Shown: positions 1 to 12,300 of the stretch, piece after piece
How positions within the stretch are numbered: the stretch's first letter is position 1
How the letters are laid out: each line of letters begins with the position of its first letter
Assembly (NCBI GenBank): GCA_951640165.1
Contig: OX621260.1
Location: 16,014,001-16,078,000, forward strand
DNA from: Pseudoips prasinana
Taxonomy: Eukaryota; Arthropoda; Insecta; Lepidoptera; Nolidae
Length of the DNA stretch: 64,000 nt
Direction: 5' to 3'
The notes under the pieces: generated by a model
What the model was told of the DNA's origin: nothing
Database searches by the model: none
The model's input: only the letters and a program-made list of their open reading frames with translations
Translations under genes and position numbers: made by a program

Positions 1-30
1 ATAATAATCGGACCACATTATGCAAATAAT
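1..30 (+). repeat. Partial satellite spacer (type I, right end)
   Basis: The first 30 bases match the right end of a ~76-bp non-satellite spacer that recurs in the window (complete copies near 2013, 44495 and 56013). The window therefore begins inside an array that continues to the left. Confidence 0.8.
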
Positions 31-2012
31 ATGTTGGTAGATATGTTGGTGGAATTGTTGCTGGATATGTTGGTGGATTTGTTGGTGGATTTGTTGGTGG
101 ATTTGTTGGTGGATTTGTTGGTGGATTTGTTGGTGGATTTGTTGGTGGATTTGTTGGTAGATATGTTGGTGGGTTTGTTGGTGGATATGTTGATGGATTA
201 GTTGGTAGATTTGTTGGTGGATATGTTGGTTGATTTGTTGGCGGATTTGTTGGTGGATATATTGGTGGATTCGTTGGTAGATTTGTTGGTGGATATGTTG
301 GTGGATTTGTTGGTGGATATGTTGGTGGATTAGTTGGTAGATTTGTCGGTAGATATGTTGGTCGATTTGTTGGCGGATTAGTTGGTGGATTAGTTGGTCG
401 ATTTGTTGGCGGATTTGTTGGTGGATATATTGGTGGATTTGTTGGTAGATTTGTTGGTGGATTTGTTGGGGGATTTGTTGGTGGATATGTTGGTGGATTT
501 ATTGGTGGATTTGTTGGTGGATTTGTTGGTGGATTTGTTGGTGGATTTGTTGGTGGATTTGTTGGTAGATATGTTGGTGGATTTGTTGGTGGATATGTTG
601 ATGGATTAGTTGGTAGATTTGTTGGTAGATATGTTGGTCGATTTGTTGGCGGATTTGTTGGTGGATATATTGGTGGATTCGTTGGTAGATTTGTTGGTAG
701 ATTTGTTGGTAGATTTGTTGGTGGATATGTTGGTGGATTTGTTGGTGGATATGTTGGTGGATTAGTTGGTAGATTTGTCGGTACATATGTTGGTCGATTT
801 GTTGGCGGATTTGTTGGTGGATTAGTTGGTCGATTTGTTGGCGGATTTGTTGGTGGATATATTGGTGGATTTGTTGGTAGATTTGTTGGTGGATTTGTTG
901 GTGGATTTGTTGGTGGATATGTTGGTGGATTTGTTAGTGGATTTGTTGGTGGACATGTTGGTGGATTTGTTAGTGGATTTGTTGATGGATATGTTGGTGG
1001 ATTTGTTGGCGGATTTGTTGGTGGATATATTGGTGGATTTGTTGGTAGATTTGTTGGTGGATTTGTTGGTGGATTTGTTGGTGGATATGTTGGTGGATTT
1101 GTTAGTGGATTTGTTGGTGGACATGTTGGTGGATTTGTTGGTGGATTTGTTGGTGGATATGTTGGTGGATTTGTTGGCGGATTTGTTGGTGGATATATTG
1201 GTGGATTTGTTGGTAGATTTGTTGGTGGATTTGTTGGTGGATTTGTTGGTGGATATGTTGGTGGATTTGTTGGTGGATTTGTTGGTGGATTTGTTGGTGG
1301 ATTTGTTGGTGGATTTGTTGGTGGATTTGTTGGTAGATATGTTGGTGGATTTGTTGGTGGATATGTTGATGGATTAGTTGGTAGATTTGTTGGTAGATAT
1401 GTTGGTCGATTTGTTGGCGGATTTGTTGGTGGATATATTGGTGGATTCGTTGGTAGATTTGTTGGTAGATTTGTTGGTAGATTTGTTGGTGGATTTGTTG
1501 GTGGATATGTTGGTGGATTAGTTGGTAGATTTGTCGGTAGATATGTTGGTCGATTTGTTGGCGGGTTTGTTGGTGGATTAGTTGGTCGATTTATTGGTGG
1601 ATTTGTTGGTGGATATGTTGGTGGATTTGTTGGTGGATATGTTGGTGGATTTGTTGGTGGATATGTTGGTGGATTTGTTGGTGGAATTGTGGCTGGATAT
1701 GTTGGTGGAATTGTTGGTGGAATTGTCGCTGGATTAGTTGGTGGATATGTTGGTGGATTTGTTGGTGGATATGTTGGTGGATTTGTTGGTGGAATTGTGG
1801 CTGGATATGTTGGTGGAATTGTTGGTGGATTTGTTGCTGGATTAGTTGGTGGATACGTGGGTGGATTTGTTGGTGGATATGTTGGTGGATTTGTTGGTGG
1901 AATTGTGGCTGGATTTGTTGGTGGATTTGTTGGTGGATTTGTAGGTGGATTTGTTGTTGGATATGTTGTTGGATTTGTTGGTGGATTTGTTGGTGGATTT
2001 GTTGGTGGATAT
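31..2012 (+). repeat. 12-bp minisatellite array, left block
   Basis: The sequence is tandem 12-bp units of consensus TTGTTGGTGGAT, read as GGA-NNN-GTTGGT with TTT, TAT, ATT, TTA or ATA as the variable triplet. The + strand is G/T-rich with almost no C. All six frames stay open over long stretches because the unit is a multiple of three without stop triplets. The ORFs here are not genes: they change frame at indels, have no introns or composition shift, and encode only four-residue ladders. Confidence 0.97.
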
Positions 2013-2088
2013 GGCTTTCGTTAGGTATTTGGCGAGTAATACATATTTAATTTATAGCATAATAATCGGACCACATTATGCAAATAAT
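2013..2088 (+). repeat. Satellite spacer, type I
   Basis: A 76-bp non-satellite block begins GGCTTTCGTTAGG and contains CGGACCACATTATGCAAATAAT. It recurs almost unchanged at 44495-44570 and 56013-56088, and in split form at 32348-32380 plus 43763-43808. The satellite on its left side is also shared with the 56013 copy, so spacer and flank travel together. Confidence 0.9.
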
Positions 2089-2297
2089 ATGTTGGTGGAT
2101 ATGTTGGTGGATTTGTTGGTGGATTTGTTGGTGGATTTGTTGGTGGATATGTTGGTGGATATGTTGGTGGATTTGTTGGTGAATTTGTTGGTGGATTTGT
2201 TGGTGGATTTGTTGGTGGATTTGTTGGTGGATTTGTTGGTGGAATTGTGGCTGGATATGTTGAAGGAATTGTTGGTGGATTTGTTGCTGGATTAGTT
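2089..2297 (+). repeat. 12-bp minisatellite array
   Basis: This is the same TTGTTGGTGGAT family as the left block, ending at the 5' junction of a truncated LINE. Confidence 0.95.
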
Positions 2298-2829
2298 AGA
2301 TTAGCTCACTCGTCGTGAAATAGCCGATGTTATTTTCTTTTTGAAATTGTTAAGAGGATCCATTGATTGTCCTGAACTTCTTTCAAAAATCCCATTAAAT
2401 GTACCAAGAGCAGCAGCAAGACAAACAAATCCTATACATCTTCCATTAGTACCAACAAATTACAGACAGAATTCATATTTGTGGCGAGCGAGCAGTAGCC
2501 TTAATAATAATAATCATAAGCTTGACATATTTAATGCTAGACCAGAGGCAGTACGATGGTTACTTAGTGAAGCGTTTTTTTTCAAAATATTTGAACTAAT
2601 TAGGGCCCATATTTGTTGTTATTAAGTGTTAATTTGTTTTGTTTTTGTGTTTCTTTTTTTTATCTTTTCTTGCAATAATGTTCACACTAGTTCGTTCATT
2701 AATAACTTAAAATATTGCCTATTAGCGAAGACCTGTTATTGGCTTCTTGTCGCTTATTATATATTGTTATCTTTGTTACCATTGTATAGCTGTTGGTCTT
2801 CCAAGAATAAATAAATAAATAAATAAATT
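2298..2829 (+). mobile_element. 5'-truncated LINE, same family as LINE2
   Basis: The frame from about 2305 to 2625 encodes the extreme C-terminus of a non-LTR ORF2. It aligns by eye with the end of the ORF at 52615-55566: both share DCP-LLSKI, PIHLPLV-TNYRQN, LWRAS-SLN and LDIFN-P. A ~200-bp 3' UTR follows, ending GTTGGTCTTCC and then an AATAAAT tail. No endonuclease or RT core is present, so this is a dead-on-arrival retrotransposition product. A 7-bp stem (GAAGACC 2727-2733 with GGTCTTC 2795-2801) is shared with LINE2. Confidence 0.85.
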
Positions 2830-3638
2830 AGTTGGTTGATATGTTGGTGGATTTGTTGGTGGATATGTTGGTGGATTTGTTGGTGGAATTGTGGCTGGAT
2901 TTGTTGGTGGATTTGTTGGTGGATTTGTTAAAGGATTTGTTGTTGGATATGTTGTTGGAATTGTTGGTGGATTTGTTGCTGGATTAGTTGGTGGATATGT
3001 TGGTGGATTTGTTGGTGGATATGTTGGTGGAATTGTGGCTGGATTTGTTGGTGGATTTGTTGGTGGATTTGTTGGTGGATTTGTTGGTGGATTTGTTGTT
3101 GGATATGTTGGTGGATTTGTTGGTGGATATGTTGGTGGATTTGTTGGTAGATATGTTGGTGGATTTGTTGGTGGATTTGTAGGTGGATATGTTTGTGGAT
3201 TTGTTGGTGGATTTGTTGGTGGACATGTTGGTGGAATTGTTGCTGGATTAGTTGGTGGATTAGTTGGTGGATTTGTTGGTGGATTTGTTGGTGGATTTGT
3301 TGGTAGATACGTTGGTGGATTTGTTGGTGGATATGTTGGTGGATTAGTTGGTGGAATTGTGGCTGGATATGTTGGTGGAATTGTTGCTGGATTTGTTGGT
3401 GGATATGTTGGTGAATTTGTTGGCGGATTTGTTAGTGGATTTGTTGGTGGATTTGTTAGTGGATATGTTGGTGGATTTGTTGGTGGATTTGTTGGTGGAT
3501 ATGTTGGTGGATGTGTTGGTGGATTTGTTGGTGGATATGTTGGTGAATTTGTTTGATGGATTTGTTGGTGGATATGTTGGTGGATTTTTTGGTGGTTTTG
3601 TTGGTGGATTTGTTGGTGGATATGTTGGTGGATTTGTT
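2830..3638 (+). repeat. 12-bp minisatellite array
   Basis: This satellite block lies between two LINE tails. It includes rarer unit variants (GTTAAAGG, GTTTGTGG, GATGTGTTGG), so it is more diverged than the homogenised blocks at 6-24 kb. Confidence 0.95.
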
Positions 3639-4177
3639 AAAGTAACTAGTAAGTAAGAATGTCAAGAATATGTGCAATAAAGAATATGACAAGCTATTTT
3701 ATATATGTAAAATATTGCCAATTGACAAAAAAGTTGAATATTTAATAGGACTAGAATACTACTATAGCGATCAATACAAAGAGGTAATAGAGAATAAATA
3801 TAATACCAGAAGGGCGAGGGAACAAATGCTAACTAAACCAAAAGTGACTAACTATTATGGAAAAAGGACAAATAAATTTATGGTTCCCAAAATATTTAAT
3901 AAAATGAATCTACTAAGACAGAACCCAAAAATCAGTATGGGCTTGTTAAAAAAGAAATTAAAAGATGCACTGTTGTAGTAATTAAGTACATAATGATAGT
4001 TATAATATGATTAAGTAGCTTTTTAGTTGATATTTAGTATAATATATAGAGTAAAGTAGGTTTAAGTAGTAGAATAAGAGCGCTTCTCGCCGTTAAACGA
4101 TATAGTTTGGCGAGTTTAAAAATGTATTAGAACTAAGTTACTAATTATTTAAATAAATAAATAAAAAAAAAAAAAAA
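3639..4177 (+). mobile_element. 5'-truncated LINE, same family as LINE1
   Basis: The reading frame at 3670-3978 encodes about 100 residues matching the C-terminal end of LINE1 ORF2 near 28880-29200: LF-CKILPI, KVEYLIGLEYYYSD, YNTRRAREQM, NYYGKRTNK and VFNK-like. The 3' UTR then carries a hairpin (4086-4114) and an A-rich tail before satellite resumes. It is a truncated, non-autonomous copy. Confidence 0.85.
4086..4114 (+). other. 3' UTR hairpin of the LINE1 family
   Basis: CTCGCC (4086-4091) pairs with GGCGAG (4109-4114), and AAAC (4095-4098) pairs with GTTT (4105-4108). A 3-nt left bulge separates the stems and the loop is 6 nt. The same architecture is present at 29325-29356 with a compensating C-G to U-A change in the lower stem. 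Confidence 0.7.
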
Positions 4178-6379
4178 TATGGTGGTGGATTTGTTGGTGG
4201 ATATGTTGGTGGATTTGTTGGTGGATATGTTGGCGGATTTGTTGGTGGATATGTTTGTGGATTTGTTGGTGGATCTGTTGGTGGATATGTTGGTGGATTT
4301 GTTGGCGGATTTGTTGGTGGATATATTGGTGGATTTGTTGGTAGCATTGTTGGTGGATTTGTTGGTGGATATGTTAGTGGATTTGTTGGTGGATTTGTTG
4401 GAGGACATGTTGATTTGTTGATAGATTTGTTGGTGGATTTGTTGGTGGATATGTTGGTGGATTTGTTGGTGGTTATGTTGGTGGATTTGTTGTTGGATTT
4501 GTTGGTGGATATGTTGGTGGGTTTGTTGGTGGAATTGTGGCTGGATATGTTGGTGGAATTGTTGCTGGATTAGTTGGTGGATTTGTTGGTGGATATGTTG
4601 GTGCATTTGTTGGTGGATATGTTGGTGGATTTGTTGGTGGATTTGTTGGTAGATATGTTGTTGGCGGATTTGTTGGTGGATATATTGGTTGATTTGTTGG
4701 TAGATTTGTTGGTGGATTTGTTGGTAGATATGTTGGTGGATTTGTTGGTGGATATGTTGGTGGATTTGTTGGTGGAATTGTGGCTGGATATGTTGGTGGA
4801 ATTGTTGGTGGAATTGTTGGTGGATTTTTTGGTGGATTTGTTGGTGGATTTGTTGGTGGATTTGTTGGTGGATATGTTGGTGGATTTGTTGGTGGATATG
4901 TTGGTGGATTAGTTAGTAGATTTGTTGGTAGATATGTTGGTCGATTTGTTGGCGGATTTGTTGGTGGATTAGTTGGTCGATTTGTTGGCGGATTTGTTGG
5001 TGGATATATTGGTGGATTTGTTGGTAGATTTGTTGGTGGATTTGTTGGTGGATATGTTGGTGGATTTTTTGGTGGATATGTGGTGGATTTGTTGGTGGAT
5101 TTGTTGGTGGATATGTTGGTGGATTTGTTGGCGGATTTGTTGGTGGATATATTGGTGCATTTGTTGGTAGCATTGTTGGTAGATTTGTTGGTGGATTTGT
5201 TGGTGGATATGTTAGTGGATTTGTTGGTGGATTTGTTGGAGGACATGTTGGTGGATTTGTTGGTGGATTTGTTGGTGGATATGTTGGTGGATTTGTTGGT
5301 GGATTTGTTGGTGGATTTGTTGGTGGATTTGTTGGTGGATTTGTTGGTGGATATGTTGGTGGATTTGTTGGTGGAATTGTGGCTAGATATGTTGGTTGAA
5401 TTGTTGCTGGATTAGTTGGTGGATTTGTTGGTGGATATGTTGGTGCATTTGTTGGTGGATATGTTGGTGGATTTGTTGGTGGATTTGTTGGTGGATTTGT
5501 TGGTGGATATGTTGGTGGATTTTTTGGTGGATTTGTTGGTGGATTTGTTGGTGGATTTGTTGGTGGATATGTTGGTGGATTTGTTGGCGGATTTGTTGGT
5601 GGATTAGTTGGTCGATTTGTTGGTGGATTTGTTGGTGGATATGTTGGTGGAATTGTGGCTGGATATGTTGGTGGAATTGTTGCTGGATTAGTTGGCGGAT
5701 TAGTTTGTGGATTTGTTGGTGGATTTGATGGTGGATTTGTTGGTGGATTAGTTGGTGGAATTGTGGCTGGATATGTTGGTGGAATTGTTGCTGGATTAGT
5801 TGGTGGATTTGTTGGTGGATATGTTGGTGGATTTGTTGGTGGATATGTTGGTGGATTTGTTGGTGGATTTGTTGGTGGATTTGTTGGTGGAATTGTGGCT
5901 GGATATGTTGGTGGAATTGTTGCTGGATTAGTTGGCGGATTAGTTTGTGGATTTGTTGGTGGATTTGATGGTGGATTTGTTGGTGGATTAGTTGGTGGAA
6001 TTGTGGCTGGATATGTTGGTGGAATTGTTGCTGGATTAGTTGGTGGATTTGTTGGTGGATATGTTGGTGGATTTGTTGGTGGATATGTTGGTGAATTTGT
6101 TGGCGGATTTGTTGGTGGATTTGTTGGTGGATATGTTGGTGGATTTGTTGGTGGAATTGTGGCTGGATATGTTGGTGGAATTGTTGGTGGATTTGTTGCT
6201 GGATTAGTTGGTGGATATGTTGGTGGATTTGTTGGTGGATATGTTGGTGGATTTGTTGGTGGAATTGTGGCTGGATTTGTTGGTGGATATGTTGGTGGAT
6301 TTGTTGGTGGATATGTTGGTGAATTTGTTGGCGGATTTGTTGGTGGATTTGTTGGTGGAATTGTGGCTAGATATGTTGG

Positions 6380-9300
6380 TTGAATTGTTGCTGGATTAGT
6401 TGGTGGATTTGTTGGTGGATATGTTGGTGCATTTGTTGGTGGATATGTTGGTGGATTTGTTGGTGGATTTGTTGGTGGATTTGTTGGTGGATATGTTGGT
6501 GGATTTTTTGGTGGATTTGTTGGTGGATTTGTTGGTGGATTTGTTGGTGGATATGTTGGTGGATTTGTTGGTGGATATGTTGGTGGATTAGTTGGTAGAT
6601 TTGTTGGTAGATATGTTGGTCGATTTGTTGGCGGATTTGTTGGTGGATTAGTTGGTCGATTTGTTGGCGGATTTGTTGGTGGATATATTGGTTGATTTGT
6701 TGGTAGATTTGTTGGTGGATTTGTTGGTAGATATGTTGGTGGATTTGTTGGTGGATATGTTGGTGGATTTGTTGGTGGAATTGTGGCTGGATATGTTGGT
6801 GGAATTGTTGGTGGAATTGTTGGTGGAATTGTTGCTGGATTAGTTGGTGGATTTGTTGGTGGATTTGTTGGTGGATATGTTGGTGGATTTGTTGGTGGAT
6901 ATGTTGGTGGATTAGTTGGTAGATTTGTTGGTAGATATGTTGTTGGCGGATTTGTTGGTGGAATTGTTGGTGGAATTGTTGGTGGAATTGTTGGTGGAAT
7001 TGTTGCTGGATTAGTTGGTGGATATGTTGGTGGATTTGTTGGTGGAATTGTGGCTGGATATGTTGAAGGAATTGTTGGTGGATTTGTTGCTGGATTAGTT
7101 GGTGGATATGTTGGTGGATTTGTTGGTGGATTTGTTGGTGGATATGTTGGTGGATTTGTTAGTGGATTTGTTGGTGGACATTTGGTGGATTTGTTGGTGG
7201 ATTTGTTGATGGATATGTTGGTGGATTTGTTGGCGGATTTGTTGGTGGATATATTGGTGGATTTGTTGGTAGATTTGTTGGTGGATTTGTTGGTGGATTT
7301 GTTGGTGGATATGTTGGTGGATTTGTTGGTGGATTTGTTGGTGGATTTGTTGTTGGATATGTTGGTGGATTTGTTGGTGGATATGTTGGTGGATTTGTTG
7401 GTAGATATGTTGGTGGATTTGTTGGTGGATATGTTGGTGGATTTGTTGGTGGATATGTTGGTGGATTTGTTGGTGGCTATGTTGGTGGATTTGTTGGTGG
7501 ATTTGTTGGTGGATATGTTGGTGGATTTGTTGGCGGATTTGTTGGTGGATATATTGGTGGATTTGTTGGTAGCATTGTTGGTGGATATGTTGGTGGATTT
7601 GTTGGTGGATTTGTTGGTGGATTTGTTGGTGGATTTGTTGGTGGAATTGTTGCTGGATTAGTTGGTGGATATGTTGGTGGATTTGTTGGTAGAATTGTGG
7701 CTGGATATGTTGAAGGAATTGTTGGTGGATTTGTTGCTGGATTAGTTGGTGGATATGTTGGTGGATTTGTTGGTGGATTTGTTGGTGGATATGTTGGTGG
7801 ATTTGTTAGTGGATTTGTTGGTGGACATTTGGTGGATTTGTTGGTGGATTTGTTGATGGATATGTTGGTGGATTTGTTGGCGGATTTGTTGGTGGATATA
7901 TTGGTGGATTTGTTGGTAGATTTGTTGGTGGATTTGTTGGTGGATTTGTTGGTGGATATGTTGGTGGATTTGTTGGTGGATTTGTTGGTGGATTTGTTGG
8001 TGGATTTGTTGTTGGATATGTTGGTGGATTTGTTGGTGGATATGTTGGTGGATTTGTTGGTAGATATGTTGGTGGATTAGTTGGTGGATATGTTGGTGGA
8101 TTTGTTGGTGGATATGTTGGTGGATTTGTTGGTGGCTATGTTGGTGGATTTGTTGGTGGATTTGTTGGTGGATATGTTGGTGGATTTGTTGGCGGATTTG
8201 TTGGTGGATATATTGGTGGATTTGTTGGTAGCATTGTTGGTGGATATGTTGGTGGATTTGTTGGTGGATTTGTTGGTGGATTTGTTGGTGGATTTGTTGG
8301 TGGATATGTTGGTGGAGTTGTTGGTGGATATGTTGGTGGATTTGTTGGTGGATATATTGGTGGATTTAATGGTAGCATTGTTGGTGGATATGTTGGTGGA
8401 ATTGTTGCTGGATTAGTTGGCGGATTTGTTGGTGGATATATTGGTGGATTTGTTGGTAGATTTGTTGGTGGATTTGTTGGTGGATTTGTTGGTGGATATG
8501 TTGGTGGATTTGTTGGTGGATTTGTTGGTGGATTTGTTGGTGGATTTGTTGTTGGATATGTTGGTGGATTTGTTGGTGGATATGTTGGTGGATTTGTTGG
8601 TAGATATGTTGGTGGATTTGTTGGTGGATATGTTGGTGGATTTGTTGGTGGATATGTTGGTGGATTTGTTGGTGGCTATGTTGGTGGATTTGTTGGTGGA
8701 TTTGTTGGTGGATATGTTGGTGGATTTGTTGGCGGATTTGTTGGTGGATATATTGGTGGATTTGTTGGTAGCATTGTTGGTGGATATGTTGGTGGATTTG
8801 TTGGTGGATTTGTTGGTGGATTTGTTGGTGGATTTGTTGGTGGATATGTTGGTGGAGTTGTTGGTGGAGTTGTTGGTGGATATGTTGGTGGATTTGTTGG
8901 TGGATTTGTTGGTGGATATGTTGGTGGATTTGTTGGTGGATTTGTTGGTGCATTTGTTGGTGGATTTGTTGGTGGAATTGTGGCTGGATATGTTGGTGGA
9001 ATTGTTGCTGGATTAGTTGGCGGATTAGTTTGTAGATTTGTTGGTGGATTTGATGGTGGATTTGTTGGTGGATTAGTTGGTGGAATTGTGGCTGGATATG
9101 TTGGTGGAATCGTTGCTGGATTAGTTGGTGGATTTGTTGGTGGATATGTTGGTGGATTTGTTGGTGGATATGTTGGTGAATTTGTTGGCGGATTTGTTGG
9201 TGGATTTGTTGGTGGATATGTTGGTGGATTTGTTGGTGGAATTGTGGCTGGATATGTTGGTGGAATTGTTGGTGGATTTGTTGCTGGATTAGTTGGTGGA

Positions 9301-12300
9301 TATGTTGGTGGATTTGTTGGTGGATATGTTGGTGGATTTGTTGGTGGATTTGTTGGTGGATTTGTTGGTGGATTTGTTGTTGGATATGTTGGTGGATTTG
9401 TTGGTGGATATGTTGGTGGATTTGTTGGTAGATATGTTGGTGGATTTGTTGGTGGATATGTTGGTGGATTTGTTGGTGGATTAGTTGGTCGATTAGTTGG
9501 TGGATTTGTTGGTGGATATGTTGGTGGAATTGTGGCTGGATATGTTGGTGGAATTGTTGCTGGATTAGTTGGCGGATTAGTTTGTGGATTTGTTGGTGGA
9601 TTTGATGGTGGATTTGTTGGTGGATTAGTTGGTGGAATTGTGGCTGGATATGTTGGTGGAATTGTTGCTGGATTAGTTGGTGGATTTGTTGGTGGATATG
9701 TTGGTGGATTTGTTGGTGGATATGTTGGTGGATTTGTTGGTGGATTTGTTGGTGGATTTGTTGGTGGAATTGTGGCTGGATATGTTGGTGGAATTGTTGC
9801 TGGATTAGTTGGCGGATTAGTTTGTGGATTTGTTGGTGGATTTGATGGTGGATTTGTTGGTGGATTAGTTGGTGGAATTGTGGCTGGATATGTTGGTGGA
9901 ATTGTTGCTGGATTAGTTGGTGGATTTGTTGGTGGATATGTTGGTGGATTTGTTGGTGGATATGTTGGTGAATTTGTTGGCGGATTTGTTGGTGGATTTG
10001 TTGGTGGATATGTTGGTGGATTTGTTGGTGGAATTGTGGCTGGATATGTTGGTGGAATTGTTGGTGGATTTGTTGCTGGATTAGTTGGTGGATATGTTGG
10101 TGGATTTGTTGGTGGATATGTTGGTGGATTTGTTGGTGGAATTGTGGCTGGATTTGTTGGTGGATATGTTGGTGGATTTGTTGGTGGATATGTTGGTGAA
10201 TTTGTTGGCGGATTTGTTGGTGGATTTGTTGGTGGAATTGTGGCTAGATATGTTGGTTGAATTGTTGCTGGATTAGTTGGTGGATTTGTTGGTGGATATG
10301 TTGGTGCATTTGTTGGTGGATATGTTGGTGGATTTGTTGGTGGATTTGTTGGTGGATTTGTTGGTGGATATGTTGGTGGATTTTTTGGTGGATTTGTTGG
10401 TGGATTTGTTGGTGGATTTGTTGGTGGATATGTTGGTGGATTTGTTGGTGGATATGTTGGTGGATTAGTTGGTAGATTTGTTGGTAGATATGTTGGTCGA
10501 TTTGTTGGCGGATTTGTTGGTGGATTAGTTGGTCGATTTGTTGGCGGATTTGTTGGTGGATATATTGGTTGATTTGTTGGTAGATTTGTTGGTGGATTTG
10601 TTGGTAGATATGTTGGTGGATTTGTTGGTGGATATGTTGGTGGATTTGTTGGTGGAATTGTGGCTGGATATGTTGGTGGAATTGTTGGTGGAATTGTTGG
10701 TGGAATTGTTGCTGGATTAGTTGGTGGATTTGTTGGTGGATTTGTTGGTGGATATGTTGGTGGATTTGTTGGTGGATATGTTGGTGGATTAGTTGGTAGA
10801 TTTGTTGGTAGATATGTTGTTGGCGGATTTGTTGGTGGAATTGTTGGTGGAATTGTTGGTGGAATTGTTGGTGGAATTGTTGCTGGATTAGTTGGTGGAT
10901 ATGTTGGTGGATTTGTTGGTGGAATTGTGGCTGGATATGTTGAAGGAATTGTTGGTGGATTTGTTGCTGGATTAGTTGGTGGATATGTTGGTGGATTTGT
11001 TGGTGGATTTGTTGGTGGATATGTTGGTGGATTTGTTAGTGGATTTGTTGGTGGACATTTGGTGGATTTGTTGGTGGATTTGTTGATGGATATGTTGGTG
11101 GATTTGTTGGCGGATTTGTTGGTGGATATATTGGTGGATTTGTTGGTAGATTTGTTGGTGGATTTGTTGGTGGATTTGTTGGTGGATATGTTGGTGGATT
11201 TGTTGGTGGATTTGTTGGTGGATTTGTTGTTGGATATGTTGGTGGATTTGTTGGTGGATATGTTGGTGGATTTGTTGGTAGATATGTTGGTGGATTTGTT
11301 GGTGGATATGTTGGTGGATTTGTTGGTGGATATGTTGGTGGATTTGTTGGTGGCTATGTTGGTGGATTTGTTGGTGGATTTGTTGGTGGATATGTTGGTG
11401 GATTTGTTGGCGGATTTGTTGGTGGATATATTGGTGGATTTGTTGGTAGCATTGTTGGTGGATATGTTGGTGGATTTGTTGGTGGATTTGTTGGTGGATT
11501 TGTTGGTGGATTTGTTGGTGGAATTGTTGCTGGATTAGTTGGTGGATATGTTGGTGGATTTGTTGGTGGAATTGTGGCTGGATATGTTGAAGGAATTGTT
11601 GGTGGATTTGTTGCTGGATTAGTTGGTGGATATGTTGGTGGATTTGTTGGTGGATTTGTTGGTGGATATGTTGGTGGATTTGTTAGTGGATTTGTTGGTG
11701 GACATTTGGTGGATTTGTTGGTGGATTTGTTGATGGATATGTTGGTGGATTTGTTGGCGGATTTGTTGGTGGATATATTGGTGGATTTGTTGGTAGATTT
11801 GTTGGTGGATTTGTTGGTGGATTTGTTGGTGGATATGTTGGTGGATTTGTTGGTGGATTTGTTGGTGGATTTGTTGGTGGATTTGTTGTTGGATATGTTG
11901 GTGGATTTGTTGGTGGATATGTTGGTGGATTTGTTGGTAGATATGTTGGTGGATTAGTTGGTGGATATGTTGGTGGATTTGTTGGTGGATATGTTGGTGG
12001 ATTTGTTGGTGGCTATGTTGGTGGATTTGTTGGTGGATTTGTTGGTGGATATGTTGGTGGATTTGTTGGCGGATTTGTTGGTGGATATATTGGTGGATTT
12101 GTTGGTAGCATTGTTGGTGGATATGTTGGTGGATTTGTTGGTGGATTTGTTGGTGGATTTGTTGGTGGATTTGTTGGTGGATATGTTGGTGGAGTTGTTG
12201 GTGGATATGTTGGTGGATTTGTTGGTGGATATATTGGTGGATTTAATGGTAGCATTGTTGGTGGATATGTTGGTGGAATTGTTGCTGGATTAGTTGGCGG